NCBI GenBank assembly: GCA_013816225.1
Contig: JACDEQ010000121.1
Coordinates: 1 to 6,588 of the forward strand
Origin: Armatimonadota bacterium
GTDB taxonomy: Bacteria; Armatimonadota; Fimbriimonadia; Fimbriimonadales; ATM1
DNA: 6,588 nt
Direction: 5' to 3'
Below, one piece after another: positions 1 through 5,607 of this stretch. The notes under the pieces were generated by a model. The model did not search any database and was not told where the DNA came from. It saw nothing but the letters and a program-made list of their open reading frames with translations. Position 1 is the stretch's first letter, and the number at the start of each line of letters is the position of its first letter. A program made the position numbers and the translations under genes.

Positions 1-553
1 GATTGGCAAAGCAAGAGGCCGGCGAAACTTCAACCACTTGTCCAACGAGGCCACCTGGACTTACGACGGGATCACCGGGTTTGACCCCATTGCGAGCACC
101 TACATCGAGCATCAACCGGTGCTGAGTAGGGAAATAGCCGAGAATGACAGCGCCATGCTTCTCGTAGTTGGAAATCGGCCCCATTTCGGCCAGCTTGCGG
201 AGTTCGGCAATTTGTCGCTCCAACAACTCGACCTGATTCTTATATTGCTCGCTCGCGGCATAAGCGTTCTGCAACTCATCGGCGCGACGGGCGAGGGCGC
301 CTCCGTGCAGGAAGCCTGATGCTTGTTTGCTGACGGCATCGCCGACCGCTGCGAACATCCGCTGCGGCCAATAGACCACTCTCTGGACCGCATACGAGAC
401 GAGATCGACCCGCGAGCTTGGTTCAGCAGCGGATTCGGCCGGCGCGTCCTGGGCAAAAGAGATCAGCTTGGTCGATCGGCTCTGAAACAGACCCAGCGCC
501 CCGCCCAGGATGCACAGCAGCGAGGGTACGAAGAGCCCAGATCGCTTCCTCAA
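1..553 (-). CDS. mreC: Rod shape-determining protein MreC, N-terminal part (cut by window edge)
   Basis: MreC is a single-pass inner-membrane protein of the rod (elongasome) complex that links cytoplasmic MreB filaments to the periplasmic wall-synthesis enzymes. Reading the minus strand from a TTG at 553-551 gives 184 open residues running off the left edge. A short basic N-terminus (MRKRS) leads into a hydrophobic segment at about residues 7-23. A helical, probably coiled-coil stretch follows at about 85-123. The start of the MreC beta domain lies at about 133-178, with VGARNGVKPGDPVV and GGLVGQVVEVSP, the typical G-V-x-x-G-D/GLVG pattern. The TTG start is chosen because it overlaps the mreB stop by four bases (TTGA) and sits just before the membrane helix. 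The next in-frame ATG is residue 66, which would remove the anchor. No good Shine-Dalgarno site is seen, so reinitiation after mreB is likely. The C-terminal part is outside the window. Confidence 0.9.
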   Translation of the reverse strand, partial: MRKRSGLFVPSLLCILGGALGLFQSRSTKLISFAQDAPAESAAEPSSRVDLVSYAVQRVVYWPQRMFAAVGDAVSKQASGFLHGGALARRADELQNAYAASEQYKNQVELLERQIAELRKLAEMGPISNYEKHGAVILGYFPTQHRLMLDVGARNGVKPGDPVVSPGGLVGQVVEVSPASCFAN

Positions 554-1605
554 TCTTTTGATGCCCGCACCAGCACCTTCCTAAGCTGCGGGTTGGCTCT
601 AATCTCCTCCATAACTCGCCCGGTGCCCAGAACGACGCAACTTAGGGGGTCGTTGGCAACAACAACGGGGATCCCGGTTTCTTCCTGAATGAGTTGGTCC
701 AGGCCTCGAAGCAGCGCGCCCCCTCCGGCGAGCACGATGCCGGTGTGGATGATGTCGGCGGACAGCTCCGGCGGGGCAGTTTCGAGGGTCATCTTCACAG
801 CCTCGACAATCGCGTTGAGCTGCTCCTGGATCGCAAACCGAATGTCGTCGCTGCTCAAGATCGCCGCCCTAGGCAAACCTGAAACCATATCTCGTCCTCG
901 GACCTCGAAGGTCAATTCATGCTCCAAAGGGTAAGCCGATCCGATTTCCAACTTCGTTTTCTCCGCTGACCGGTCGCCGATGTAGAGACTGTACGCCCTG
1001 CGCACATAGATGGCGATTGCCTCGTCGATCTCGTCGCCTGCCACCCGGATCGATCGGGCGTTCACGATCCCTGCCAGCGAAATGATGGCGACCTCCGTCG
1101 TTCCGCCGCCGATATCCACCACCATCGATCCCGTAGCCTCGGTAACGGGCAGGCCGGCGCCTATCGCCGCGGCCATCGGCTCTTCGATCGCGTAGGCCTC
1201 GTTGGCTCCGGCCCTTCGGCTCGCCTCCATAACGGCGCGACGCTCCACTTCCGTGATGCCGCTTGGAATTCCCACTACGACTCGCTTCCAAGCAAGCCGC
1301 CTTTTTGCACCCTTGCCGATAAAGTGCCGGAGCATCTTCTCGGTTTGATCGAAATCGGCGATAACCCCGTCCTTTAGCGGCCGGATCGCCGTGATGCTGG
1401 ACGGGGTGCGCCCGAGCATCCGTTTCGCCTCTTCGCCAACGGCGAGGACAGTGCCGGAGTCGTTATCCACTGCGACGACGCTCGGCTCTTGCAGAACGAT
1501 CCCCTTTCCTTGAACATAGACGAGCGTGTTGGCGGTGCCAAGGTCTATCCCGAGATCCTCAGTAAAGTAGCCTTGGATGGCCCGAAAAAAGCCCCCAAAA
1601 ATCAC
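550..1605 (-). CDS. mreB: Rod shape-determining protein MreB (bacterial actin)
   Basis: This is a cytoplasmic actin homologue that forms membrane-bound ATP-dependent filaments directing lateral wall synthesis. At 351 residues it is full length for MreB. The visible actin-fold signatures are the phosphate-1 loop DLGTAN (21-26), the EEPMAAAIGAG region holding the probable catalytic Glu (141-151), the phosphate-2 loop DIGGGTTE (164-171) and the adenosine-binding GIVLAGGGALL (289-299). GIPSGITEVERRA (112-124) is also typical. The hydrophobic start MIFGGFF may serve as the membrane-insertion segment seen in MreB proteins. The start codon is GTG at 1605-1603, overlapping the TGA of the upstream remA-like gene as GTGA. 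The purine-rich GAGGAG lies right against the start, too close to be a normal ribosome site, so coupled translation is inferred. The position before mreC matches the usual mreBC order. Confidence 0.97.
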   Translation of the reverse strand: MIFGGFFRAIQGYFTEDLGIDLGTANTLVYVQGKGIVLQEPSVVAVDNDSGTVLAVGEEAKRMLGRTPSSITAIRPLKDGVIADFDQTEKMLRHFIGKGAKRRLAWKRVVVGIPSGITEVERRAVMEASRRAGANEAYAIEEPMAAAIGAGLPVTEATGSMVVDIGGGTTEVAIISLAGIVNARSIRVAGDEIDEAIAIYVRRAYSLYIGDRSAEKTKLEIGSAYPLEHELTFEVRGRDMVSGLPRAAILSSDDIRFAIQEQLNAIVEAVKMTLETAPPELSADIIHTGIVLAGGGALLRGLDQLIQEETGIPVVVANDPLSCVVLGTGRVMEEIRANPQLRKVLVRASKD

Positions 1606-1871
1606 TCCTCGTCGCCACCCACGGATTCTCCGGAGGACAGGCGTCTCGCCAACGTTTCTTGAGAAATTGCCGAGAGGACGACTTGCGAACTAAGCGTGAA
1701 AATGATGCTCTTCGTCTTACGGCCATGCGTTGCATCGATGAGCGCACCGGACTTTCTGAGATTCTGAACCAGCCTCCGCATAGGCGCCGAGTCGCTGCTG
1801 ACCAAGGCCACGATTTGGCTCGTCGCAACGAAATTCGCAAAGCCGACATTGATAACAGCGGGCGATGGCAT
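1602..1871 (-). CDS. remA: RemA/DUF370-family DNA-binding regulator
   Basis: This 89-residue protein matches the RemA (DUF370, YlzA) family in length and pattern: INVGFANFVATSQIVALVS (7-25), SDSAPMRRL (26-34), the strongly conserved ALIDATHGRKTKSII (43-57) and VVLSAISQETLARRL (64-78). In Bacillus RemA is an oligomeric DNA-binding activator of biofilm-matrix and osmoprotection genes. The targets here are unknown. The gene starts with ATG at 1871-1869, without a clear Shine-Dalgarno site, and its TGA overlaps the GTG of mreB by four bases, making it the first gene of a remA-mreB-mreC operon. One difference from the form I recall in Bacillus is Q19 where an Arg (R18) is expected. The basic pair in the DATHGR-K/R motif is kept as R51-K52. 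The family call is firm. The gene name is by homology only, and a role in cell shape is inference from position. Confidence 0.9.
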   Translation of the reverse strand: MPSPAVINVGFANFVATSQIVALVSSDSAPMRRLVQNLRKSGALIDATHGRKTKSIIFTLSSQVVLSAISQETLARRLSSGESVGGDEE

Positions 1872-1979
1872 AGGGCGAAAATCTATCGAAACCGCAGAAA
1901 TTGCGACCTCAGGGTAGATTATGGCTGGTTTGCGCCCTAGATGGCGTCAATCTGCAAAAATCGCGAACGCACCGCCCTA
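1871..1979. repeat. Three copies of the heptamer CGCCCTA around the remA promoter region
   Basis: CGCCCTA occurs on the plus strand at 1973-1979 and 1933-1939 and in inverted orientation (TAGGGCG) at 1871-1877, where it ends on the first base of the remA start codon complement. The copies flank the TTGACG and CATAAT boxes. They may be operator half-sites, possibly for RemA itself, since Bacillus RemA binds several short repeated sites upstream of its targets. A heptamer is short and chance is not excluded. Confidence 0.25.
1918..1950 (-). promoter_or_regulatory. Possible promoter for remA-mreB-mreC
   Basis: In the 122-base gap upstream of remA, the minus strand has TTGACG (1950-1945) and CATAAT (1923-1918), each one base from the sigma-70-type consensus. 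They are 21 bases apart, longer than the usual 16-18, so they may not work as a pair. The CATAAT would give a leader of about 40 bases before the remA ATG. A promoter somewhere in this gap is plausible because the gap breaks an otherwise closely packed strand, but the exact site is uncertain. Confidence 0.3.
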
Positions 1980-1993
1980 AGAGGTATCTGTGG

Positions 1994-2311
1994 CTAGTTA
2001 GCCGCGCCTTTACCTGCGATCGCCGGTGCGGCTCCTCCGCCAATGGGCGCCGGGCCGCCACCCATCGGCATGGATCCTCCGCCAACTCCGGTACTCTGCG
2101 GGGTCTCGCCCGTGCCGGAGGTTTCTATCATAACGACGGGAGCCGCGGTTGCGGTCAAGGGAGCAGTCACCGGCTCGGGCGGTGGCGCCGGAGCCACGGC
2201 GTCACGAGCTGTATAAAAGAAAGTGACTATGAAAATGATCGCGACAACCGCGCCTCCCACCATCACCGGCAAATCATAGGTATTTGTATTCGTCGTCGTC
2301 GTTTCTGCCAT
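1994..2311 (-). CDS. Small single-pass membrane protein with Pro/Gly/Ala-rich tail, function unknown
   Basis: I do not recognise this 105-residue protein. It starts with a Thr/Asn-rich stretch (TTTTNTNT, residues 4-11), followed by one clear membrane helix at about 16-33 (VMVGGAVVAIIFIVTFFY). The rest is a low-complexity tail rich in Pro, Ala and Gly (PAPPPEPVTAP, then GVGGGSMPMGGGPAPIGGG), which is probably disordered. The helix is flanked by few charges, so topology cannot be set. The start is ATG at 2311-2309, supported by GGAG at 2323-2320 with an 8-base spacer. A TTG 12 codons upstream would overlap the purH stop as TTGA but has less support. It lies 32 bases after purH on the same strand and is probably cotranscribed with it. 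No link to purine synthesis is evident. Confidence 0.7.
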   Translation of the reverse strand: MAETTTTNTNTYDLPVMVGGAVVAIIFIVTFFYTARDAVAPAPPPEPVTAPLTATAAPVVMIETSGTGETPQSTGVGGGSMPMGGGPAPIGGGAAPAIAGKGAAN

Positions 2312-2319
2312 TCCGCTGT

Positions 2320-2323
2320 CTCC
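2320..2323 (-). promoter_or_regulatory. Ribosome binding site deciding the start of the small membrane protein
   Basis: The minus strand reads GGAG followed by eight bases and ATG (2311-2309). This favours the ATG over the upstream TTG at 2347-2345 that overlaps the purH stop codon. Confidence 0.55.
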
Positions 2324-2343
2324 ATCCGCTATTGTATCCCGTT

Positions 2344-3876
2344 TCAATGCCGAAAGTGGCGGACACCTGTAAAGACCATCGCAACCCCCAATCGGTTCGC
2401 GGCTTCGATGACTTCGCCGTCCTTTTTGGATCCGCCGGGCTGAACGATGGCGGAGACCCCTGCGTAAGCTGCCGCTTCTACGCTATCCGGGAACGGGAAG
2501 AATGCATCGCTCGCGAGCGCCGAGCCGACCGCTTCCGCGCTGGCCTGCTTCAGCGCAAAGCGTACCGATTGGACGCGGTTCATTTGACCGGCTCCGACCC
2601 CCCGAAGCCTGTCCGTTGAGGCAACAACAATGGCATTCGATTTGACATGCTTGGCGATTATCCAGGCCTTGCGAAGGGCAATCGTTTCCGCTCCCGACGG
2701 CTGTCTGGAAGTAACAACGCGCCAATCCACCGGGTCGTCTGTGTCTGCCTCTTGTATGAGAGCTCCTCCCCTGATCGTCCGCACCTCCGTGTATGTACCT
2801 GCCGTAGGCTTGGTGGCTTTCAGGATGCGCACATCCTGCCCCCAACCGCTTCGGCCCTTGAATACGTCAAGCGCTTCGGGCGAAATGCGTGAGCAGATTA
2901 CGACCTCGAAAAAGTTACCTTTCTGCGTCATGTCGTCGGCGGCTTCCACGGGCAAATCGCCCGGGATCGCGACGATGCCGCCGAACGCCGAGATTGGATC
3001 TCCCGCACGCGCCTGTGAAAACGACATGGCGACGTCATCGCTCCACGCCACGCCACATGGATTTCCGTGTTTCACAATCACGCATGGCCTTCCGGACCCG
3101 TCTGTGTTGAGATCGCTAGCCAGTTCCCAGGCGCAGTCCGCATCAAGGTAGTTGTTGTAACTGAGCTGCTTGCCCCAGAGCTGCTCGGCCTGTGCAATCC
3201 CACCGTGTGCGAACGGCTGGATGTAGATGACGGCCTTTTGGTGAGAGTTTTCGCCGTACCGCAACTTGTCGCGCAAACGCAAGCCGAGGGTAAGCGTCGG
3301 ACCGGGCTCGCCGTGCGAAAGATACTCCGCGATCAGTGAATCGTAGTAGGCCGTATGCGCGAACGCCTTGGCTTGCAACGTTTTCCGCAAAGAATCGTCG
3401 GCTGCATCGACGGCGCCGACCGCCAATGGGTAGTCTTCGGGATCGACGACAACGAGCACTCGCTGCGCGTTTTTGGCGGCCGCCCTTATCATGGCTGGGC
3501 CACCAATGTCTATGTTCTCGATCGCGAGGTCCCTCCGGGCTCCTCCCAACACTGTCTGCTCGAAGGGATACAGATTGACTGCGAGTACCTCGATAGGAGC
3601 GATCTCGTGGACGTCCATCTCGGCTTTATGCTTCGGATCGACCGGATTCACAAGCAGGCCGCCGTGGATCTTCGGGTGAAGGGTTTTGACCCTGCCGCCG
3701 AACACTTCCGGCTGGCCCGTGTACTCGCCGACGTCCGTTATAGATAGCCCGCCTTTCCGCAGGAAGTCAGCGGTGCCGCCGGTGCTCAGGATTTCGAATC
3801 CCTTGGCCTCCAGGACCTTAGCAAATTCGAGCACGCCCGTCTTGTCGCTTACCGAGATAAGAGCCCGCCTTTTCAT
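2344..3876 (-). CDS. purH: Bifunctional AICAR formyltransferase / IMP cyclohydrolase PurH
   Basis: This cytoplasmic enzyme does the last two steps of de novo purine synthesis: it formylates AICAR with 10-formyl-tetrahydrofolate, then closes the ring to IMP. It is 510 residues, normal for the family. The N-terminal cyclohydrolase (MGS-like) domain shows SDKTG (10-14), STGGT (31-35), GGRVKTLHPKIHGG (60-73), NLYPF (101-105) and ENIDIGGPAMIRAAAKN (120-136). The transformylase domain shows LRYGENSHQ (205-213), QLWGKQLSYNN (232-242), the catalytic KHGNPCG with K269-H270, DPISAFGG (293-300), GVGAGQMNRV (426-435), SDAFFPFPD (456-464), QPGGS (479-483) and the conserved end TGVRHFRH. The ATG at 3876-3874 is chosen because MKRRALISVSDKTG is the usual family start and GGAG (3888-3885) sits 8 bases upstream. 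The frame stays open back to a TTG at 3969, but that extension has no family character. Both domains look intact. Confidence 0.97.
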   Translation of the reverse strand: MKRRALISVSDKTGVLEFAKVLEAKGFEILSTGGTADFLRKGGLSITDVGEYTGQPEVFGGRVKTLHPKIHGGLLVNPVDPKHKAEMDVHEIAPIEVLAVNLYPFEQTVLGGARRDLAIENIDIGGPAMIRAAAKNAQRVLVVVDPEDYPLAVGAVDAADDSLRKTLQAKAFAHTAYYDSLIAEYLSHGEPGPTLTLGLRLRDKLRYGENSHQKAVIYIQPFAHGGIAQAEQLWGKQLSYNNYLDADCAWELASDLNTDGSGRPCVIVKHGNPCGVAWSDDVAMSFSQARAGDPISAFGGIVAIPGDLPVEAADDMTQKGNFFEVVICSRISPEALDVFKGRSGWGQDVRILKATKPTAGTYTEVRTIRGGALIQEADTDDPVDWRVVTSRQPSGAETIALRKAWIIAKHVKSNAIVVASTDRLRGVGAGQMNRVQSVRFALKQASAEAVGSALASDAFFPFPDSVEAAAYAGVSAIVQPGGSKKDGEVIEAANRLGVAMVFTGVRHFRH

Positions 3877-3884
3877 ACCAGTCG

Positions 3885-3888
3885 CTCC
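3885..3888 (-). promoter_or_regulatory. Ribosome binding site deciding the purH start
   Basis: GGAG on the minus strand lies 8 bases before the ATG at 3876-3874. This supports the 510-residue form of PurH over the 541-residue open frame. In the rest of the 116-base gap up to 3992 I see no convincing -35/-10 pair. Confidence 0.55.
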
Positions 3889-3972
3889 ATTTCCCTCAAG
3901 ATCTTCGTCGAAACATCCGTTGAGTGACGACACGATCGCCTCGCTCGGCCAAGCGTCGAACGGGCCCAAATA

Positions 3973-3992
3973 GTGGCAAACAGTTTTCCCAC
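3973..3992 (-). terminator. Hairpin directly after the Ig-repeat gene, possibly a weak terminator
   Basis: On the minus strand, immediately after the TAG stop, GTGGGAAA pairs with TTTGCCAC across a four-base loop (ACTG), with one G-G mismatch in the stem. It is followed only by TATTT rather than a long T run. It could attenuate readthrough into purH or act as an RNA-stabilising 3' end. It is not a strong intrinsic terminator. Confidence 0.3.
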
Positions 3993-5552
3993 CTAACCGG
4001 GCGGGCCCATCGGCGGAGGCTCCGTCGGTGCCGGGGCCGGTTTCTTGACCTTGATAGTGATGCGCGAGACCGCCGGCCGTCCGGAACTGTCGATTGCGGT
4101 CAGCTTGTATTGGGCGGTCTTCTCTGGAACGAACGAAAGGGCGCCCTGGCTCGTGCCGATGCCGATGTCAGGCTCTACCCGCACGATCTCGGCGTTCGAA
4201 ACGTGCCACTCGATTCCAACCAGCGTGCCGACGTCCACTTCGCGACTGCCGAGGGCCTCCCCGTTCAAAAGGGCTTTGAAAACCAAGATCTTGGCGGTGC
4301 TCACGTCTCGAACGCTGATCGTTTGCGTTCTGCTGACCGCCTCGTTCTTCACGTTGTACGCAGTTAGCTTCAAAGTCATATTGCCCGGCTGTTCCGCGAT
4401 GAAGTCGTACGAATCCAAGCCCTTTACAGGCAGGTCGACCCCAAGGGGCTGCAGCTGAACCTTGGTGGCATTCGACACTTTGTAGTTCACGGTCACCGTG
4501 TCGCCGACATTCACGTTGCGCCGAGAGACGGTGAAAGAAGCGATAAAGGCAGGCTGAGGCTGCGGCTCGATGCGTGCCACCACTGTTAGCTGCCTCGGAG
4601 CTCGCGATCTACCCATCTCGTTGACTGCATAGGCGTAATACGTTGTCGTCTTGTTCAGCGGTACAGTGGTGCTGCCCGTCGGCTTGAGTCCTTGCAGGAA
4701 TGGCCCGTCCTGCGTCTCGATTGTAACGGACTTCGCATTGGTCGCAGCCCAGGACAAGGTCACGGTCTTTCCAGCCAGAACTTCGGTGGCGTCCGCATCG
4801 AGCGAATCCATCTGGGCGGGCTTTGGACGAGCCGCGATCCAGTACCCGGCCAAAGCGACAGTCGCGAGAACGGCAAGAAGCAAGGCGGGGGTCAACATCG
4901 TCCGGCGCTCGACTTGGCCAGAAGCGTTGGCAACGACGAGAGGGTTCTCCACGCTTCGAGCCGTCACGGTGAAGCCGTAAAGCTCCGCGGAGCCGACCAT
5001 CGGAACTCTTACCGGCTGCACGCTGAGCCCGACCTCCCTTTGCTGGCCCGGGGAAAGTTGAACGCGCTCCTGATCGAACCGGTATGTGCAGCCGTCTTCG
5101 GGGTCGTCCGCAAACATCTGCAAGTTCTGAGCTGAATTACCTAGATTAATCGCGGTGACGCCAAAGGGCGCTTCCTTGCGCAGAAATCCCGCAATCCCTC
5201 GCTTGGGCTCGATTTCGATGCTGATGAGATGGAAAGCCTCGACGTCCAGCACCGACGGTGCATCGGTCACGGCGCCGGTCTCGAGGGACTTCACGCTCAC
5301 CGCAAACGGGTAGGCGCCGGCCTTGCTCTCGGCCGTTCTGGGCGGCTTGATGAGAATCTTTTCTGCCCGCTCGACGCCAGGTTCCAGCATGAAGCTGGGA
5401 ACTGGAACGGCCACCCAATCGTTATCGAGGCCGCTGAGGTTGATTTCGACACGGTCGGCGTCCGTTCCGTTGTTCTTGACGCTGACTGTTAGCGTAGCTG
5501 CGCTACCGGGTTCGACTCTCAAGTGATCCTTCGAGAGGGTGACACTAAACAT
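3993..5552 (-). CDS. Membrane-anchored protein with N-terminal NEW3-like and three C-terminal Ig-like repeats
   Basis: I do not recognise a named gene for this 519-residue protein. The N-terminal half (about 1-105 and 106-215) looks like two beta-sandwich domains of the NEW3/COG1470 kind: VEPGSAATLTVSVKNNGT (13-30) and LSPGQQREVGLSVQP (166-180). One hydrophobic helix spans about 219-240. After it come three related Ig-like repeats (about 247-327, 336-415 and 421-503), marked by the repeated pattern V-x-W/Y-x-x-x-N-A-x-x-V: LSWAATNAKSVTIE (266-279), VNYKVSNATKVQLQP (355-369) and IEWHVSNAEIVRVEP (447-461). Each repeat ends near a T-x-x-Y/L-x-L-T-A-like strand. A Pro-rich tail closes the protein. 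There is no N-terminal signal peptide, so the central helix probably acts as a signal anchor and puts one half on each side of the membrane. A role in surface structure, adhesion or scaffolding is a guess. The start ATG lies 11 bases after a TATAAT box, with no Shine-Dalgarno site. Confidence 0.8.
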   Translation of the reverse strand: MFSVTLSKDHLRVEPGSAATLTVSVKNNGTDADRVEINLSGLDNDWVAVPVPSFMLEPGVERAEKILIKPPRTAESKAGAYPFAVSVKSLETGAVTDAPSVLDVEAFHLISIEIEPKRGIAGFLRKEAPFGVTAINLGNSAQNLQMFADDPEDGCTYRFDQERVQLSPGQQREVGLSVQPVRVPMVGSAELYGFTVTARSVENPLVVANASGQVERRTMLTPALLLAVLATVALAGYWIAARPKPAQMDSLDADATEVLAGKTVTLSWAATNAKSVTIETQDGPFLQGLKPTGSTTVPLNKTTTYYAYAVNEMGRSRAPRQLTVVARIEPQPQPAFIASFTVSRRNVNVGDTVTVNYKVSNATKVQLQPLGVDLPVKGLDSYDFIAEQPGNMTLKLTAYNVKNEAVSRTQTISVRDVSTAKILVFKALLNGEALGSREVDVGTLVGIEWHVSNAEIVRVEPDIGIGTSQGALSFVPEKTAQYKLTAIDSSGRPAVSRITIKVKKPAPAPTEPPPMGPPG

Positions 5553-5563
5553 TCGTTACTAGA

Positions 5564-5595
5564 ATTATAGCCGCCGGAGGGTTCGGTGCGTCCAA
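5564..5595 (-). promoter_or_regulatory. Promoter of the Ig-repeat gene, likely giving a near-leaderless mRNA
   Basis: The minus strand has a perfect TATAAT (5569-5564) whose last base is 11 bases before the ATG at 5552. Transcription starting 6-8 bases downstream of the box would leave only about 3-6 bases of leader. That agrees with the absence of a ribosome binding site before this ATG. A possible -35 is TTGGAC (5595-5590), but its 20-base spacer is long. The 55-base region is shared with the divergent rightward gene, so its promoter must lie close by or overlap. Confidence 0.6.
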
Positions 5596-5607
5596 TACAG
5601 AGATACA

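Noticed and set aside
112..456. Minus-strand 114-codon open frame in the mreC region
   Set aside because: It is in a different frame from the mreC reading, which alone gives the membrane helix, the coiled coil and the GLVG beta-domain motif.
917..1291. Minus-strand open frame of 124 codons within mreB in another frame
   Set aside because: It is almost entirely Arg/Gly, typical of a shifted frame of a GC-rich gene, and it is fully inside the well-supported mreB frame.
1954..1975. Possible terminator after the small membrane gene (GCGTTCGC followed by GATTTTT on the minus strand)
   Set aside because: The stem is only about three base pairs, with a two-base loop that is too tight; it does not make a credible intrinsic terminator.
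2312..2347. TTG start overlapping the purH stop for the small membrane protein
   Set aside because: The ATG at 2311 has a proper GGAG site 8 bases upstream. The TTGA overlap is possible but less supported; it would only add 12 polar residues.
1901..2443. Plus-strand 180-codon open frame across the small membrane gene and the purH end
   Set aside because: It lies antisense to supported genes, its translation is Arg/His/Cys-rich without any family pattern, and it mirrors the GC-rich codons of the opposite strand.
3877..3969. In-frame N-terminal extension of purH to a TTG at 3969-3967, giving 541 residues
   Set aside because: The extra 31 residues have no PurH character, the TTG has no ribosome site, and the ATG at 3876 has GGAG at ideal spacing and matches the usual family start.
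4692..5135. Plus-strand 147-codon open frame inside the Ig-repeat gene
   Set aside because: It is antisense to a clear multidomain coding frame, has no ribosome site or recognisable domain, and has shadow-frame composition.
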